A DNA stretch of 64,000 bases from Lachnospiraceae bacterium G11 (GTDB lineage Bacteria; Bacillota; Clostridia; Lachnospirales; Lachnospiraceae). Of the stretch, positions 7,704 through 16,698 are shown piece by piece. The position numbers were made by a program, and so were the translations under genes. Position 1 is the stretch's first letter; each line of letters begins with the position of its first letter. Under the pieces are notes generated by a model. The model made no database searches. It was not told where the DNA came from and saw only the letters and a program-made list of their open reading frames with translations. The DNA is taken from assembly GCA_900103495.1 (NCBI GenBank), contig FMWZ01000014.1, forward strand, positions 61,634-125,633. The letters run 5' to 3'.

Positions 7704-9257
7704 TTACGAAATAGCAAATACTCCAAAGCTTACGGGACCCATTTCAATGGCGCCCTTGTCTGCTTTCACATCCCCGATGGAGTACTTTTTCTCTGACAGC
7801 TGTTCTATCTTAACATCGGAATAATCCACTGTGCAAGCCTTTTCTGAAGGATTTACAACAATTAAAAGATTACCTCTTTTAAAACCGAATTCTCTCCTTC
7901 CCTGCTCTCTTAAAACGAAGTCCAGATTGCCGTTGTCAAGAAGGGCCTCATTTGCCTTTCTAAGGGCAATAACTTCCTTGACGGTGTTGTATAAGCTTCC
8001 TTCTGTCGCCATCTGTTCCCTGGCGTTTTTGCCCCTTAAATCAGAGTCTATGGGCAGGTAGAAGTCAGCCTTATCCGCGGTTGAAAAGCCAGCAGTCTCC
8101 GAATCATCCCACTGCATGGGAGTTCTGGAACCGGTTCTGGTATAGCCGCCCTCTTTGCTTGGAAGCTCCTTCATGTAGCGCATTCCTATTTCATCGCCAT
8201 AATAGATGAAGGGCGCGCCCGGCATTGTAAGAAGGAAGGCAAAAGCCACTTTCCTCTCATCTTCATCAAGATAGTAGGATACCCTGTCAGTGTCATGATT
8301 TCCTGTGATGAGGCAGTATCTTCCGCTTTCTCTGGTATCCTCATACTGAGGAAGATAATCGTTTAAAAAATCGTTGATATCTCTCTTTGAATCCTTCTTA
8401 AAGATAGGTGAAGGCTTCTCTGAGCCCGTATCTCTCAAAAGCAGATCATATCCGTTTCCTGTCCAGTTAAGCATGAAATCCATGTCAAAGCCTGCGGGAA
8501 GAGACTGTCTGGGTCTGTTCCACTCGGAAACAAGGCGAGCCTCGGGATACTCTTTTTTGACCTCTGAAATAATCCTCTTCCACACCTTACAGGTAGCGGA
8601 TTTGTCATCATCATCAAACTTTACAAGAGAGTCTGCCATATCAACTCTGAAGCCGTCAGCTCCTTTAGAGAGCCAGAATTTCATAACGTCGCACATGGCA
8701 TCTGCAGTGGCAATAGCTTCAGGTGAATCCACGTCAGACTGCCACTTCTCTGTCTTATTTAAGAAGCCGTAGTTAAGGGCAGGCTGTGAAGCAAAGAAGT
8801 TGACCACATAGATTCCGTTACGATCCGCCATTCCGGCAATACCCCTAAGGTTTCTAGCCTCGCCGTACCAGAAGTCGGTCCAGATATAACGATCCTTAAA
8901 CTCACCGGGTTCAGCTTTCTTTGAATCCTTAAACCACTCGTGTTCATCCGATGTATGACCCGGAACCAGATCAAGAAGAATCTTTATCCCTCTCTTGTGG
9001 GCCTCAACAAAGAGTCTTTCAAGGTCCTCATTTGTTCCGTATCTTGCTGCCACTTTCTTATAATCTCTTACATCATATCCCGCATCCTTAAAAGGCGAGT
9101 CGAAGCAGGGATTCATCCAGATTCCGTTGCATCCCAGCTCCTTGATGTAATCAAGTTTCTCAATAATTCCATTGAAATCCCCGATGCCGTCGCCGTTACT
9201 ATCCTTAAACGACTGGGGATATATTTCATAAAAACATGCGTTATTTAACCAATCCAT
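7704..9257 (-). CDS. Intracellular GH13 alpha-glucosidase / oligo-alpha-glucan hydrolase (517 aa)
   Basis: A GH13 TIM-barrel enzyme with no signal peptide, so it is cytoplasmic. Catalytic regions: DLVPGH (96-101), GFRVDMADS with nucleophile D206, VSEW with acid/base E245, and TGNHDTDR with transition-state D322. The start YEIYPQSFKDSNGDGIGD is the usual first barrel segment of alpha-glucosidases and oligo-1,6-glucosidases. It probably degrades imported maltodextrins or isomalto-oligosaccharides; the exact linkage cannot be set by eye. AAGGATG precedes the ATG. The gene lies 10 bp after the amylase gene in the same operon. Confidence 0.88.
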   Translation of the reverse strand: MDWLNNACFYEIYPQSFKDSNGDGIGDFNGIIEKLDYIKELGCNGIWMNPCFDSPFKDAGYDVRDYKKVAARYGTNEDLERLFVEAHKRGIKILLDLVPGHTSDEHEWFKDSKKAEPGEFKDRYIWTDFWYGEARNLRGIAGMADRNGIYVVNFFASQPALNYGFLNKTEKWQSDVDSPEAIATADAMCDVMKFWLSKGADGFRVDMADSLVKFDDDDKSATCKVWKRIISEVKKEYPEARLVSEWNRPRQSLPAGFDMDFMLNWTGNGYDLLLRDTGSEKPSPIFKKDSKRDINDFLNDYLPQYEDTRESGRYCLITGNHDTDRVSYYLDEDERKVAFAFLLTMPGAPFIYYGDEIGMRYMKELPSKEGGYTRTGSRTPMQWDDSETAGFSTADKADFYLPIDSDLRGKNAREQMATEGSLYNTVKEVIALRKANEALLDNGNLDFVLREQGRREFGFKRGNLLIVVNPSEKACTVDYSDVKIEQLSEKKYSIGDVKADKGAIEMGPVSFGVFAIS

Positions 9258-9267
9258 GTTGTCATCC

Positions 9268-10968
9268 TTACTTTAAAATACAAATTGAGCGCTCCGGCAT
9301 CTTAAGAACACCGTTCTCATATGGAATCTCCTCTCCGTGAAGAGTCAGTGAGTAAGCAACCTCCAATCCTCCAAGAGAACTGATGTCAAAATCAGCGGGT
9401 TTCTTCCCTGAGTTAATGGCGATATAAATCTTGCTGCCTTCGTACTCCTTAGACATAATGGCCTGCATACCGCTTGAAGGAGGTAAAACCGTTCCCTCTC
9501 CCCTTGCTATCTCAGGGAAAGAATTGCGCATATAAAGAGCTCTCTTATAGTAGGTGAGAATTGAGTCGGGGTCACATTCCTGCTCTGCAACTCCGGGGAA
9601 GCTTTGCTCGATTCCCTTGTCAGCATCCTTGGGATCCTTTGGAGTTCCCTCTTTATCAGTATCTGACCAGTTCATGGCAAGTCTCTTATTCTCGTCCTTG
9701 CTGCCCTTTGACTTCATGCCCACTTCCTCACCGTAGTAGATGAAGGGGTTTCCCGACATAGTTGAAAGAAGTCCTCCCGCAAACTTCATGGCGTCGGGAT
9801 CCGACTGAAAGATGTTGCAGGGTCTGCCCTGGTCATGGTTGGTGATAAATGGAGCGTCTATGAAATCAGGGTTTCCTGCGCCATAATCCTCCTGATAGCC
9901 AACCATTACGCTCATAAACTTATCCGCAGGCATATTGCCCATAACGGTGCTTATGATGCTTCCCTCCGTCTGTGAAGCAGGGAAGTTAAAGAAGCTTGGA
10001 GTCTTTGAAAGTTCATAATAATTTGCTATGGTTCCCTTGGAATCCCAGACTTCGCTAACCATGTAGAAGTCGGGGTTTTTACCCTTACAGTACTCATAAA
10101 GCCATGAGAGAACCTCACAGTTATATTCCGAATCACCCTCCTCAAAATGAAGGGGCGCATCCATTCTGAAGCCGTCAACTCCCGCATCAATCCAAAGGTC
10201 TGCGGTATCCATAAGTTCCTGTCTCAAAGCCTGGTTTGAAAGGTTTAGGTCAGGCATCTCGGACCAGAACTGTCCCTCATAGAAATAGTCTGAGCCGCTT
10301 ACGGGATACCAGGTGGCGTTAACCTTTTCCTTGGAAAAATGATAATATCCCACATAAGGACATACGCTCTCATCCGGCGCATCGTTTTCCCCAAGGGTCT
10401 TAAGGTAATCACAGGCCTGCTTAAACCAGGTGTGCTTGGAGCTTGAGTGGTTGATAACAAAGTCAATGATGACTCTTATACCCTTCTCGTGGGCGGTCTT
10501 TGTAAGTTCCTTAAAGTCATCCAAAGTGCCGTACTCAGGGTCCACATCCTTGTAGTTGATTACGTCGTACTTATGGTATGTGGGCGAAGGCATAATTGGC
10601 ATAAGCCATATGCCGTTACATCCAAGGTCAGCAACGTAATCAAGCTTCTCGGTGACACCCTTTAAATCTCCCACTCCATCTCCGTCGGTATCGTAGAATG
10701 AATGGACGAAGATTTCGTAGTAGTTACGGTAATTGTCATCAACTGCATTTTCTATTCCGCCAAAGCTGATGGGTTCAGATGAGATTTCTTCGGTTTTTAC
10801 CTCAGTATCATCAGAAACCTCAGCTTCCTCTATTGCCTGATCCGGCTCATTGGCAGACTCCGCGTTTTGGGCGCAGGCACAGCCCGGCAGGACTCCGAAG
10901 AGCCCTGTCAGAATGCATATGCATAAAATAAATGGAGTTGTTTTCTTTCTGAAAAATGTGCGAATCAT
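9268..10968 (-). CDS. Surface lipoprotein alpha-amylase, GH13 (566 aa)
   Basis: A signal peptide ends in the lipobox VLPGC (C30), so the enzyme should be lipid-anchored outside the cell. An acidic linker (residues 38-70, rich in E, D and S) leads to a GH13 catalytic domain. Its regions are DFVINHSS (169-176), GVDGFRMDAPLH (nucleophile D270), MVSEVWD (acid/base E306) and FITNHDQGR (D379). It likely trims starch or maltodextrins near the MalE receptor. The ATG overlaps the malG stop by 4 nt (ATGA), indicating translational coupling. Confidence 0.9.
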   Translation of the reverse strand: MIRTFFRKKTTPFILCICILTGLFGVLPGCACAQNAESANEPDQAIEEAEVSDDTEVKTEEISSEPISFGGIENAVDDNYRNYYEIFVHSFYDTDGDGVGDLKGVTEKLDYVADLGCNGIWLMPIMPSPTYHKYDVINYKDVDPEYGTLDDFKELTKTAHEKGIRVIIDFVINHSSSKHTWFKQACDYLKTLGENDAPDESVCPYVGYYHFSKEKVNATWYPVSGSDYFYEGQFWSEMPDLNLSNQALRQELMDTADLWIDAGVDGFRMDAPLHFEEGDSEYNCEVLSWLYEYCKGKNPDFYMVSEVWDSKGTIANYYELSKTPSFFNFPASQTEGSIISTVMGNMPADKFMSVMVGYQEDYGAGNPDFIDAPFITNHDQGRPCNIFQSDPDAMKFAGGLLSTMSGNPFIYYGEEVGMKSKGSKDENKRLAMNWSDTDKEGTPKDPKDADKGIEQSFPGVAEQECDPDSILTYYKRALYMRNSFPEIARGEGTVLPPSSGMQAIMSKEYEGSKIYIAINSGKKPADFDISSLGGLEVAYSLTLHGEEIPYENGVLKMPERSICILK

Positions 10969-11828
10969 CCTTTTACAGCGCCACCCGTTACGCCTTCTAC
11001 GTAGTATTTCTGAAGGAACATAAACAGCAAAGTTACAGGGATAGCAACGATAACACCGCCTGCGCAGAACATTGTGTATCGGCTGTTAATCTGGTCCTTT
11101 GTAAGCCATGACCACAAACCAACCGCAACGTTCATACCCTTTGATGTACCGAAGGCAACGAATTTAGCGAACATGAAATCGCCCCAGGGTGCCATAAATG
11201 CTGTAAGAACAGTATAGATAACGATGGGCTTTGCAAGAGGCATGATAATCTTGAAGAATACCTGCATTCTGTTGGCGCCATCGATTCTGGCTGATTCGTC
11301 AAGGGATGTTGAAATGGTGTCAAAGAATCCCTTTGCGATGTAATATCCCATACCTGAGGAAGCGCAGTATACAAGGATAAGTCCGGGAACTGCGTTCTCC
11401 TGGGTCAGGCCCATATCCTTAAGGAGTCTGTAAAGGATAATCATAGCTAAGATTCCGGGGAATAGTCCAAGGATGAGCATGAACTTCATCAAGGGTTTTC
11501 TCATTTTGAAACGGAATCTTGAAAGCGTGTAACTCATGGAAAGAACCATGAGAGGATTTACGATTGCACACACAACGGCAATGATAAAGGTGTTCATGTA
11601 CCATGTGGTGAAATCTGAATCAAACAATGCTTTGTAGTTATCAAGGCCCCATTCTTTGGGAATTACGTATCCAACCTGCCACGTGGATTCAACCCTGAAG
11701 GACTGAAGCACTATGCACACAAAAGGTGTGAGCCAGATAATACTCATGATAATCAGAAGCAAGTATACGAAAGCATTTCCTATTCTCTCTTTGGCCTTCA
11801 TGCCAAGTTTTCTGTCTGTACTCATCAT
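10965..11828 (-). CDS. malG: Maltose/maltodextrin ABC transporter permease MalG (287 aa)
   Basis: MalG-type inner permease with six predicted helices. The EAA loop reads ESARIDGANRMQVFFKIIMPLAKP, the contact for the ATPase. The C-terminus is the usual YYVEGVTGGAVKG. It overlaps malF by ATGA at its start and the amylase gene by ATGA at its end, so the three are tightly coupled. No MalK-type ATPase gene is in the operon, so a shared MsmX-type ATPase encoded elsewhere is expected, as is common in Firmicutes. Confidence 0.93.
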   Translation of the reverse strand: MMSTDRKLGMKAKERIGNAFVYLLLIIMSIIWLTPFVCIVLQSFRVESTWQVGYVIPKEWGLDNYKALFDSDFTTWYMNTFIIAVVCAIVNPLMVLSMSYTLSRFRFKMRKPLMKFMLILGLFPGILAMIILYRLLKDMGLTQENAVPGLILVYCASSGMGYYIAKGFFDTISTSLDESARIDGANRMQVFFKIIMPLAKPIVIYTVLTAFMAPWGDFMFAKFVAFGTSKGMNVAVGLWSWLTKDQINSRYTMFCAGGVIVAIPVTLLFMFLQKYYVEGVTGGAVKG

Positions 11829-13237
11829 GCCATATCCCCCTCGTTCTTGTTGGAACCCAGCCTGTTATAAACAAGCAAGGTGATTGTTGAAACGATTATG
11901 AAGATAACGATACCAAGGACTGATGCCATGTAGTATCTGCTCTCCGATCCAAGGGCAATCTTGTATAGCCAGGTGATAAGCAAATCGGTATAACCGACGC
12001 CGCCGTCCGCCGCCGAAGCATTGGGGTTAACGGGATTACCTCCGGATAACAGGTAGATGACATTGAAGTTGTTCATATTACCTGTAAAGCTTGTAAGAAG
12101 ATAAGGTGCCGTAACAAACAGCATGTAAGGCATTGTAATGTATCTGAACTGCTGGATAGGATTTGCTCCGTCAATTCTTGATGCCTCATAAAGGTCAGCA
12201 GGGATATTCATAAGAATACCGGTTGCAATAAGCATCAGATAAGGAATACCTATCCAGATATTGATTACTACCACAAGGATTCGTGCATAGGTGGGGTTGC
12301 CCCAATAGTCTATGGGGGCGTTAATCCAGCCCATGTTCATAAGGAAGCCGTTAACAATTCCGCCCTTATCAAACATCTTTGAAACGTACAAAAGGGAAAT
12401 AAACTGAGGAATAGCTATGGTAAGAACAAGGATTGTTCTCCAAAGCTTTTTAAACTTGATTCCCTTCTTGTTAATCATCATGGCAACAAGGATTCCGAGG
12501 AAGTAGTTACTGAAGGTTGCTAAGAACGCCCATGCAACCGTCCATCCCAATATTCCTAAGAATACGTTGAAATAAGACCCTTTACCTCCTGCCATGGAGA
12601 AAAGCGTTCTAAAGTTATCAAGTCCAACCCAGGTGAACAGATTGGTGATATATCCGTCGTGTTTTCCGTCATAATTGGTAAACGCAATGAATATCATGAA
12701 AACGATGGGCAAAAACGTAAACAGCGTAATTCCAAGCATTGGAAGGCTTAGAAGTGTTTTGTAGAAGCCCTCGTCCACCAGTGAGTGGACATCATCTATA
12801 AACCTATTGATTTTCTTGCCTTTCTCTTTCTTAAGCTGGGCATCATAGCTCATTTTGATGTTGAGAGCCCAGGTAAGAATGAAGGCAACAATAAGAAAAA
12901 TAGTCAGGATTCCATAAAGAAGAATCTCGAACGAGTTGTCATTGTAAGTCGGCACATATGTGTCGAAGAAAGCATCATACTCCTTGGTGGGTCCAACCTT
13001 ACCAAGGGAAGGAAGCATTGAAAGCCAATAGCTTCCGCTGTTGATCATATAAAGAATAAAAAGAACCTGGAAAGTCAGGAATATAAATCCTCTTGCCAGC
13101 TGGCCTCTGACTGCACAGCCAAGTCCCATAATTATTGCGGACAATTTGGTGGCTGCGTCACCTTTGGCAAAGGATTCTGCGAACCCCGCTTTGTGGAACA
13201 GCTCATCATATTTGTTATCTTTTGTCTTTTTTCCCAT
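11825..13237 (-). CDS. malF: Maltose/maltodextrin ABC transporter permease MalF (470 aa)
   Basis: MalF-type permease with extra N-terminal helices (a GQLARGFIFLTFQVLF segment, then a large loop), as in Firmicutes MalF. The EAA loop is YEASRIDGANPIQQFRYITMPYM. I place the start at ATG 13237, which has AAGGAAAGGG about 11 nt upstream; a longer frame to 13330 reads through the intercistronic hairpin and is unlikely to be used. The gene lies 113 bp after malE and its stop overlaps the malG start. Confidence 0.92.
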   Translation of the reverse strand: MGKKTKDNKYDELFHKAGFAESFAKGDAATKLSAIIMGLGCAVRGQLARGFIFLTFQVLFILYMINSGSYWLSMLPSLGKVGPTKEYDAFFDTYVPTYNDNSFEILLYGILTIFLIVAFILTWALNIKMSYDAQLKKEKGKKINRFIDDVHSLVDEGFYKTLLSLPMLGITLFTFLPIVFMIFIAFTNYDGKHDGYITNLFTWVGLDNFRTLFSMAGGKGSYFNVFLGILGWTVAWAFLATFSNYFLGILVAMMINKKGIKFKKLWRTILVLTIAIPQFISLLYVSKMFDKGGIVNGFLMNMGWINAPIDYWGNPTYARILVVVINIWIGIPYLMLIATGILMNIPADLYEASRIDGANPIQQFRYITMPYMLFVTAPYLLTSFTGNMNNFNVIYLLSGGNPVNPNASAADGGVGYTDLLITWLYKIALGSESRYYMASVLGIVIFIIVSTITLLVYNRLGSNKNEGDMA

Positions 13238-13298
13238 AAGACTATCGCCCTTTCCTTTTGGGTAAAAATTCGGGTAAGTAAGTATTTTCGTACAGTAA

Positions 13299-13328
13299 GG
13301 GGTTGGAGCGGTTGCCCGTTCCAACCCC
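13299..13328 (-). other. Intercistronic stem-loop between malE and malF
   Basis: GGGGTTGGA (13299-13307) pairs with TCCAACCCC (13320-13328) around a 12-nt loop. No U run follows it on the minus strand, so it is more likely an mRNA 3'-end stabiliser or partial terminator that keeps malE mRNA above the permease mRNA. Confidence 0.6.
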
Positions 13329-13350
13329 ACTTTTTTACTTAATGTTTAAA

Positions 13351-15213
13351 TTACTCGAGAGTAATCATTCCTGTCTCGGAATCAAATACGATTGTGTATG
13401 TGCCGTCAGCATCAACAACGAAGTTGTCGCCATCCTTAGCACCGTCTTTACCGTAGTTGTTATCCCAGTTGTGGCCCTGACGAACCTTGAACTCCTCGCC
13501 TGCCTTAAGAGCGAAATCAGCGAGCTTATATGTCTTGCCGTCATCCTGGATTTCCATCTCGAAATCTGTATCCCAGTTTGTGCCGTTAACTGCACCGATA
13601 ACTGCCCAAGCATGATAGCTTGTCTTCTCAAGTGTTACATCACCCTTGGAAAGGTCCTCGTTAACAACGAGTTTAACGAAGTAGTAACCATCTTCTTCAA
13701 CCTTGATGTTGTCGCCGTCTCTAGCGCCGTCTGCACCAAAGTTAACATCCCATGCTGCACCCTGACGAACCTTGAACTCGTCACCTGCTTTAAGCTCAAG
13801 TGCTTCTGAGTAGTATGTTGCATCGCCTGCTTCAGCTGTTCTTGTCATAGGGAAGTCTGTATCCCAGCTTGTTCCACAAATCTGGCCGATTACTGAGAAA
13901 GCTTCCTTCTCATCAGAAGTCATGTTGAATACTGCGTTACAATCGTCATAGTATTTCTGAAGAATCTCTTTAAGAGCTTCATCGGAACCGTCAGACTCTT
14001 TGATGCCTGCGCCGATTGCCTTTGAGATATCCCACCATGAACCGTGTACGTTACCCTGGGGCTTAGCAAAAGGAGCCTGAGCTGCTAAAGCTGCAAGACC
14101 GGGGTTGGATTTAACTGCGTCGTTGTTCTGAGCGTTCTTGTTTGAAGGGCCCCACTCGAGAGTATTGAATCTCTCCATCTGGCACTCTTCGCTTGAAAGG
14201 TACTGAGCAAGCTTTGATAAGCAAGCGCCCTTAGCGGGATCTGTCTGAGGCTTAACGCCGATGATCTTTGATCCGCAGAAGGAACCGATCTGATAGCTCT
14301 TGCCGTCTACTGAATATGTAGGCATCTTAGCTGCGCCAAGGTTGTCGCCAAGGATAGCCTTTGCGTCTGCATTCCACCAGGGACCTGCAACAAGTACTGC
14401 ACAAGGGATAGCTGCTTCAAACTCAGAAACCTGATCTGAATCTACCCAGCAAGGAGAAGAGATAATCTTGTAAAGACCCTTTGCTGCAATAAGTCCGTTG
14501 TCGGAATTAAATGTATCGTTAATGGAAATGAAGTTTCCGTCGTCGTCTGTAATCCATGTGGAATCACATCCTGTTCCGAAGAACCAACCAGCGAGGTACC
14601 AGCCGTTGCCGCCTACAGGACAAGCGAATGTTCTGCCTGCTGCTTCACAAGCTTCAAGGATACCTTCAACTGTCTGAGCCTGCTCATCTGAAACAACGCT
14701 CTTATCATAGAAGATGTAATATCCGTTATCTGATGTGATGGGGTAACCGTAAAGAGCATCACCTGATGTAACTGCTGCGACTGAACCCTCATCGTTGTTC
14801 TCTTTAACAAATGCTGCTGCTGCATCACCAAGCTGTGCAAGTGCGCCTGCCTGGATAAGTCTTGAAAGCTGGTCCTGTGCGAAGTTGAACATATCAGCAC
14901 CGGCTTCAACGTCTGTAAGCATCTGAGTAGCTGCATCAGCCTCAGATACTGCTTCGATTGTAGGATTGAGTTTAATTCCGTCTGTATTGGAATTGTTGAA
15001 GTTCTCAATCTGTGTCTTTGTAAGTTCTACTGCGTTCTCGGGAACCCATACGGTAATGTCATATTCATAGCCGTCTGCAGATGCCTCTGTCTTTGCTCCC
15101 TCTGTAGCCTTTGAGGTGTCTCCACCTGTAGCTGCTTCCTGTTTACCACAACCTGCAAGGCATGTAACAGCCATTGCTGCGGTAAGAAGAACTGCTAAGA
15201 GTTTCTTTTTCAT
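13351..15213 (-). CDS. malE: Maltodextrin-binding lipoprotein MalE with two C-terminal SusE/F-like modules (620 aa)
   Basis: The signal peptide ends in LAGC (C22), giving a lipid-anchored receptor. Residues about 50-430 are a maltose-binding-type solute-binding domain. Two tandem copies of an added module follow, about 438-530 and 536-620. Each copy contains G(T)xWDTDFxM, LKAG(D/E)EFKVRQG, a W-N-GxDGA(R/K)DGDN turn and a final beta-strand. This pattern resembles starch-binding SusE/SusF-like modules, so an added glucan-holding function is inferred. The start at 15213 is preceded by GGGAGG; the longer frame to 15297 has no such site. Usual MalE length is about 400-430 residues, so this one is about 190 longer. 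Confidence 0.88.
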   Translation of the reverse strand: MKKKLLAVLLTAAMAVTCLAGCGKQEAATGGDTSKATEGAKTEASADGYEYDITVWVPENAVELTKTQIENFNNSNTDGIKLNPTIEAVSEADAATQMLTDVEAGADMFNFAQDQLSRLIQAGALAQLGDAAAAFVKENNDEGSVAAVTSGDALYGYPITSDNGYYIFYDKSVVSDEQAQTVEGILEACEAAGRTFACPVGGNGWYLAGWFFGTGCDSTWITDDDGNFISINDTFNSDNGLIAAKGLYKIISSPCWVDSDQVSEFEAAIPCAVLVAGPWWNADAKAILGDNLGAAKMPTYSVDGKSYQIGSFCGSKIIGVKPQTDPAKGACLSKLAQYLSSEECQMERFNTLEWGPSNKNAQNNDAVKSNPGLAALAAQAPFAKPQGNVHGSWWDISKAIGAGIKESDGSDEALKEILQKYYDDCNAVFNMTSDEKEAFSVIGQICGTSWDTDFPMTRTAEAGDATYYSEALELKAGDEFKVRQGAAWDVNFGADGARDGDNIKVEEDGYYFVKLVVNEDLSKGDVTLEKTSYHAWAVIGAVNGTNWDTDFEMEIQDDGKTYKLADFALKAGEEFKVRQGHNWDNNYGKDGAKDGDNFVVDADGTYTIVFDSETGMITLE

Positions 15214-15249
15214 ATTTGTCCTCCCTATTATGTTATGAAAAGATTTTCC

Positions 15250-15261
15250 GAAAGCGTTTTC
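15250..15261 (-). promoter_or_regulatory. cre-like site in the malE leader
   Basis: GAAAGCGTTTTC, matching the core of the CcpA operator (TGWAANCGNTNWCA) except at both end bases. It lies between the malE promoter and its ATG, a roadblock position. Confidence 0.5.
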
Positions 15262-15281
15262 CCATTGATTTTTCATGGTGC

Positions 15282-15293
15282 GCAATCGGTTGC
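15282..15293 (-). promoter_or_regulatory. LacI/MalR-type operator at the malE start site
   Basis: GCAATCGGTTGC is a GCAA-N4-TTGC dyad with a CG step in the middle, 10 bp downstream of the -10 box and so over the transcription start. It is a good candidate target of the operon's own LacI protein. Confidence 0.6.
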
Positions 15294-15302
15294 TCACTTA
15301 TA

Positions 15303-15331
15303 AAGTTAACACCCACTATATGCATTGTCAA
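15303..15331 (-). promoter_or_regulatory. malE operon promoter
   Basis: Minus strand: TTGACA (15331-15326), 17-bp spacer, TAACTT (15308-15303). It drives malE through the LacI gene. Confidence 0.7.
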
Positions 15332-15339
15332 CGTTTCCA
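15326..15339 (-). promoter_or_regulatory. cre site overlapping the malE -35 box
   Basis: TGGAAACGTTGACA on the minus strand agrees with TGWAANCGNTNWCA at 13 of 14 positions and includes the TTGACA -35 hexamer. CcpA binding here would block RNA polymerase, giving catabolite repression. Confidence 0.65.
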
Positions 15340-15433
15340 AAATACAAAAATCGGCCTTCGAAATTGTGCATTTTGCACAACAACTCCCATTTTACGCGGA
15401 TAATATGCCGAAAACAAACGTTTACAAAAAAAT

Positions 15434-15462
15434 AAGCGGTTGCGCCCTTTGCGCAACCGCTT
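15434..15462 (-). terminator. Terminator after the MFS gene
   Basis: A 12-bp GC-rich stem (15434-15445 with 15451-15462) with a 5-nt loop, followed on the minus strand by a T-rich run (15433 down to 15424). It lies directly after the MFS stop at 15466. Confidence 0.85.
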
Positions 15463-15465
15463 GCA

Positions 15466-16698
15466 CTATTCACGTCCGATCTCTTCCAACCGTCTGATGC
15501 TTCTCATACGCAGGATACTTCCTGCGATAATCACAAGCATCACTCCTGCCACCTGTATTACCGTGCCTGAGCCAAAGCCAACGCCCCGTCCTGTGGCCGC
15601 TCCCACTGCATCCGCTGCCACTCCCGATGCGGCATAGGCTATAACATATCCGATCTGTGAAAGGAACCCGATAAGTCCCCAGGCTCTTCCCTGGGCATCT
15701 GCCCTTATGTTTGTCCTGATAAGATAATCGAGACAGTTGTTGGCTATGGGAAGGGAAGCAAAGAAAAGGAATCCAAATGCACAAAGAATGGCGATATTTG
15801 TTGTCATTCCAAATCCATACATAAAGGCCCCTGCAAGCATCAAAGAAACTGACATCAGCATGGCAAATCTTCCCTTTATACCCTTGATTCCAAGATATAT
15901 TGCCGTCACTAACATTCCGCAGGCGCAGATTGTTTCCGTAACTCCAAGAGTCTTGGCGTCAGAAAAAGAAAGGACAAAGGGTTCCGCCAGAATCTGAAAC
16001 ATTCCCATGAACAAAGTGATAAATGATGCCACAACAACAAGCATCAGAACCCCCTTGTTTCCTGTAATTATCTTCCAGCCTTCCTTCATGCTTTCCATGA
16101 AAGAAATATCTTCCTCAGTGGCATTTGTAGGAGTCCCTCTCCTTACCACCGCAGCACTTATTACCGTAAGGAAGAAAGTGCAGATATCTATAATAAGAAG
16201 AAGCTTCACATCACTTACGGAAAGAAGGAATCCCGCTATAATCGGCGAAAACAGATATCTCGCGCTTCCCGCCATGGACACAAGTCCGTTGGCCTTGGAA
16301 AACTCATCCTTGGTAAGGATGTCCGTAATTGTTGCCTTATATGAAGGCTCAAGAAGAGCTGAAAATACCGAGCTTATGGTGACGCCGATGCAAATCTCCA
16401 AAAGACTCGCCCCGCCCGTCATCATGGCAACCAGAATATAAATAATGCCGATTGCTGAGCACCCGTCTCCTATCATCATAAGAAGGCGCCTGTCGTACTT
16501 ATCAGCCAATACCCCCGCCGGCACTCCAAGAACCAATGTGGGCAGGAATCCGAGAAGCGTTACGAGAGCCATTCCCGCAGCGCTTCCTGTCATGTTAAAT
16601 ACGTAAACTCCAAGTCCGAAGCTTGTAAGTCCGCCACCTATGGAGGAAACCAGCTCTCCCGACCACAAAAGCAAAAACTTCTTGAAATTACCGCTCAC
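15466..16698 (-). CDS. Major facilitator superfamily transporter (410 aa)
   Basis: About 12 hydrophobic segments in the MFS arrangement, with the loop 2-3 signature GVLADKYDRRLLM. It resembles the MFS_3-type drug or macrolide exporters (start FLLLWSGELVSSIGGGL). I choose GTG at 16698 because AGGAGGA stands 9 nt upstream; the longer ATG frame to 16740 would overlap the previous gene by 53 bp and has no better site. It overlaps the CPBP protease stop by 11 bp. Being the third gene of a TetR-led operon suggests inducible efflux; the substrate is unknown. Confidence 0.85.
   Translation of the reverse strand: MSGNFKKFLLLWSGELVSSIGGGLTSFGLGVYVFNMTGSAAGMALVTLLGFLPTLVLGVPAGVLADKYDRRLLMMIGDGCSAIGIIYILVAMMTGGASLLEICIGVTISSVFSALLEPSYKATITDILTKDEFSKANGLVSMAGSARYLFSPIIAGFLLSVSDVKLLLIIDICTFFLTVISAAVVRRGTPTNATEEDISFMESMKEGWKIITGNKGVLMLVVVASFITLFMGMFQILAEPFVLSFSDAKTLGVTETICACGMLVTAIYLGIKGIKGRFAMLMSVSLMLAGAFMYGFGMTTNIAILCAFGFLFFASLPIANNCLDYLIRTNIRADAQGRAWGLIGFLSQIGYVIAYAASGVAADAVGAATGRGVGFGSGTVIQVAGVMLVIIAGSILRMRSIRRLEEIGRE

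Noticed and set aside
6739..7824. 361-codon open frame on the plus strand
   Set aside because: It is antisense to the LacI gene and the end of the GH13 gene, which have full domain motifs. No family resemblance or ribosome-binding site supports it.
13303..13809. 168-codon open frame on the plus strand
   Set aside because: Antisense shadow of the two MalE C-terminal modules, which have clear repeat structure in the other frame.
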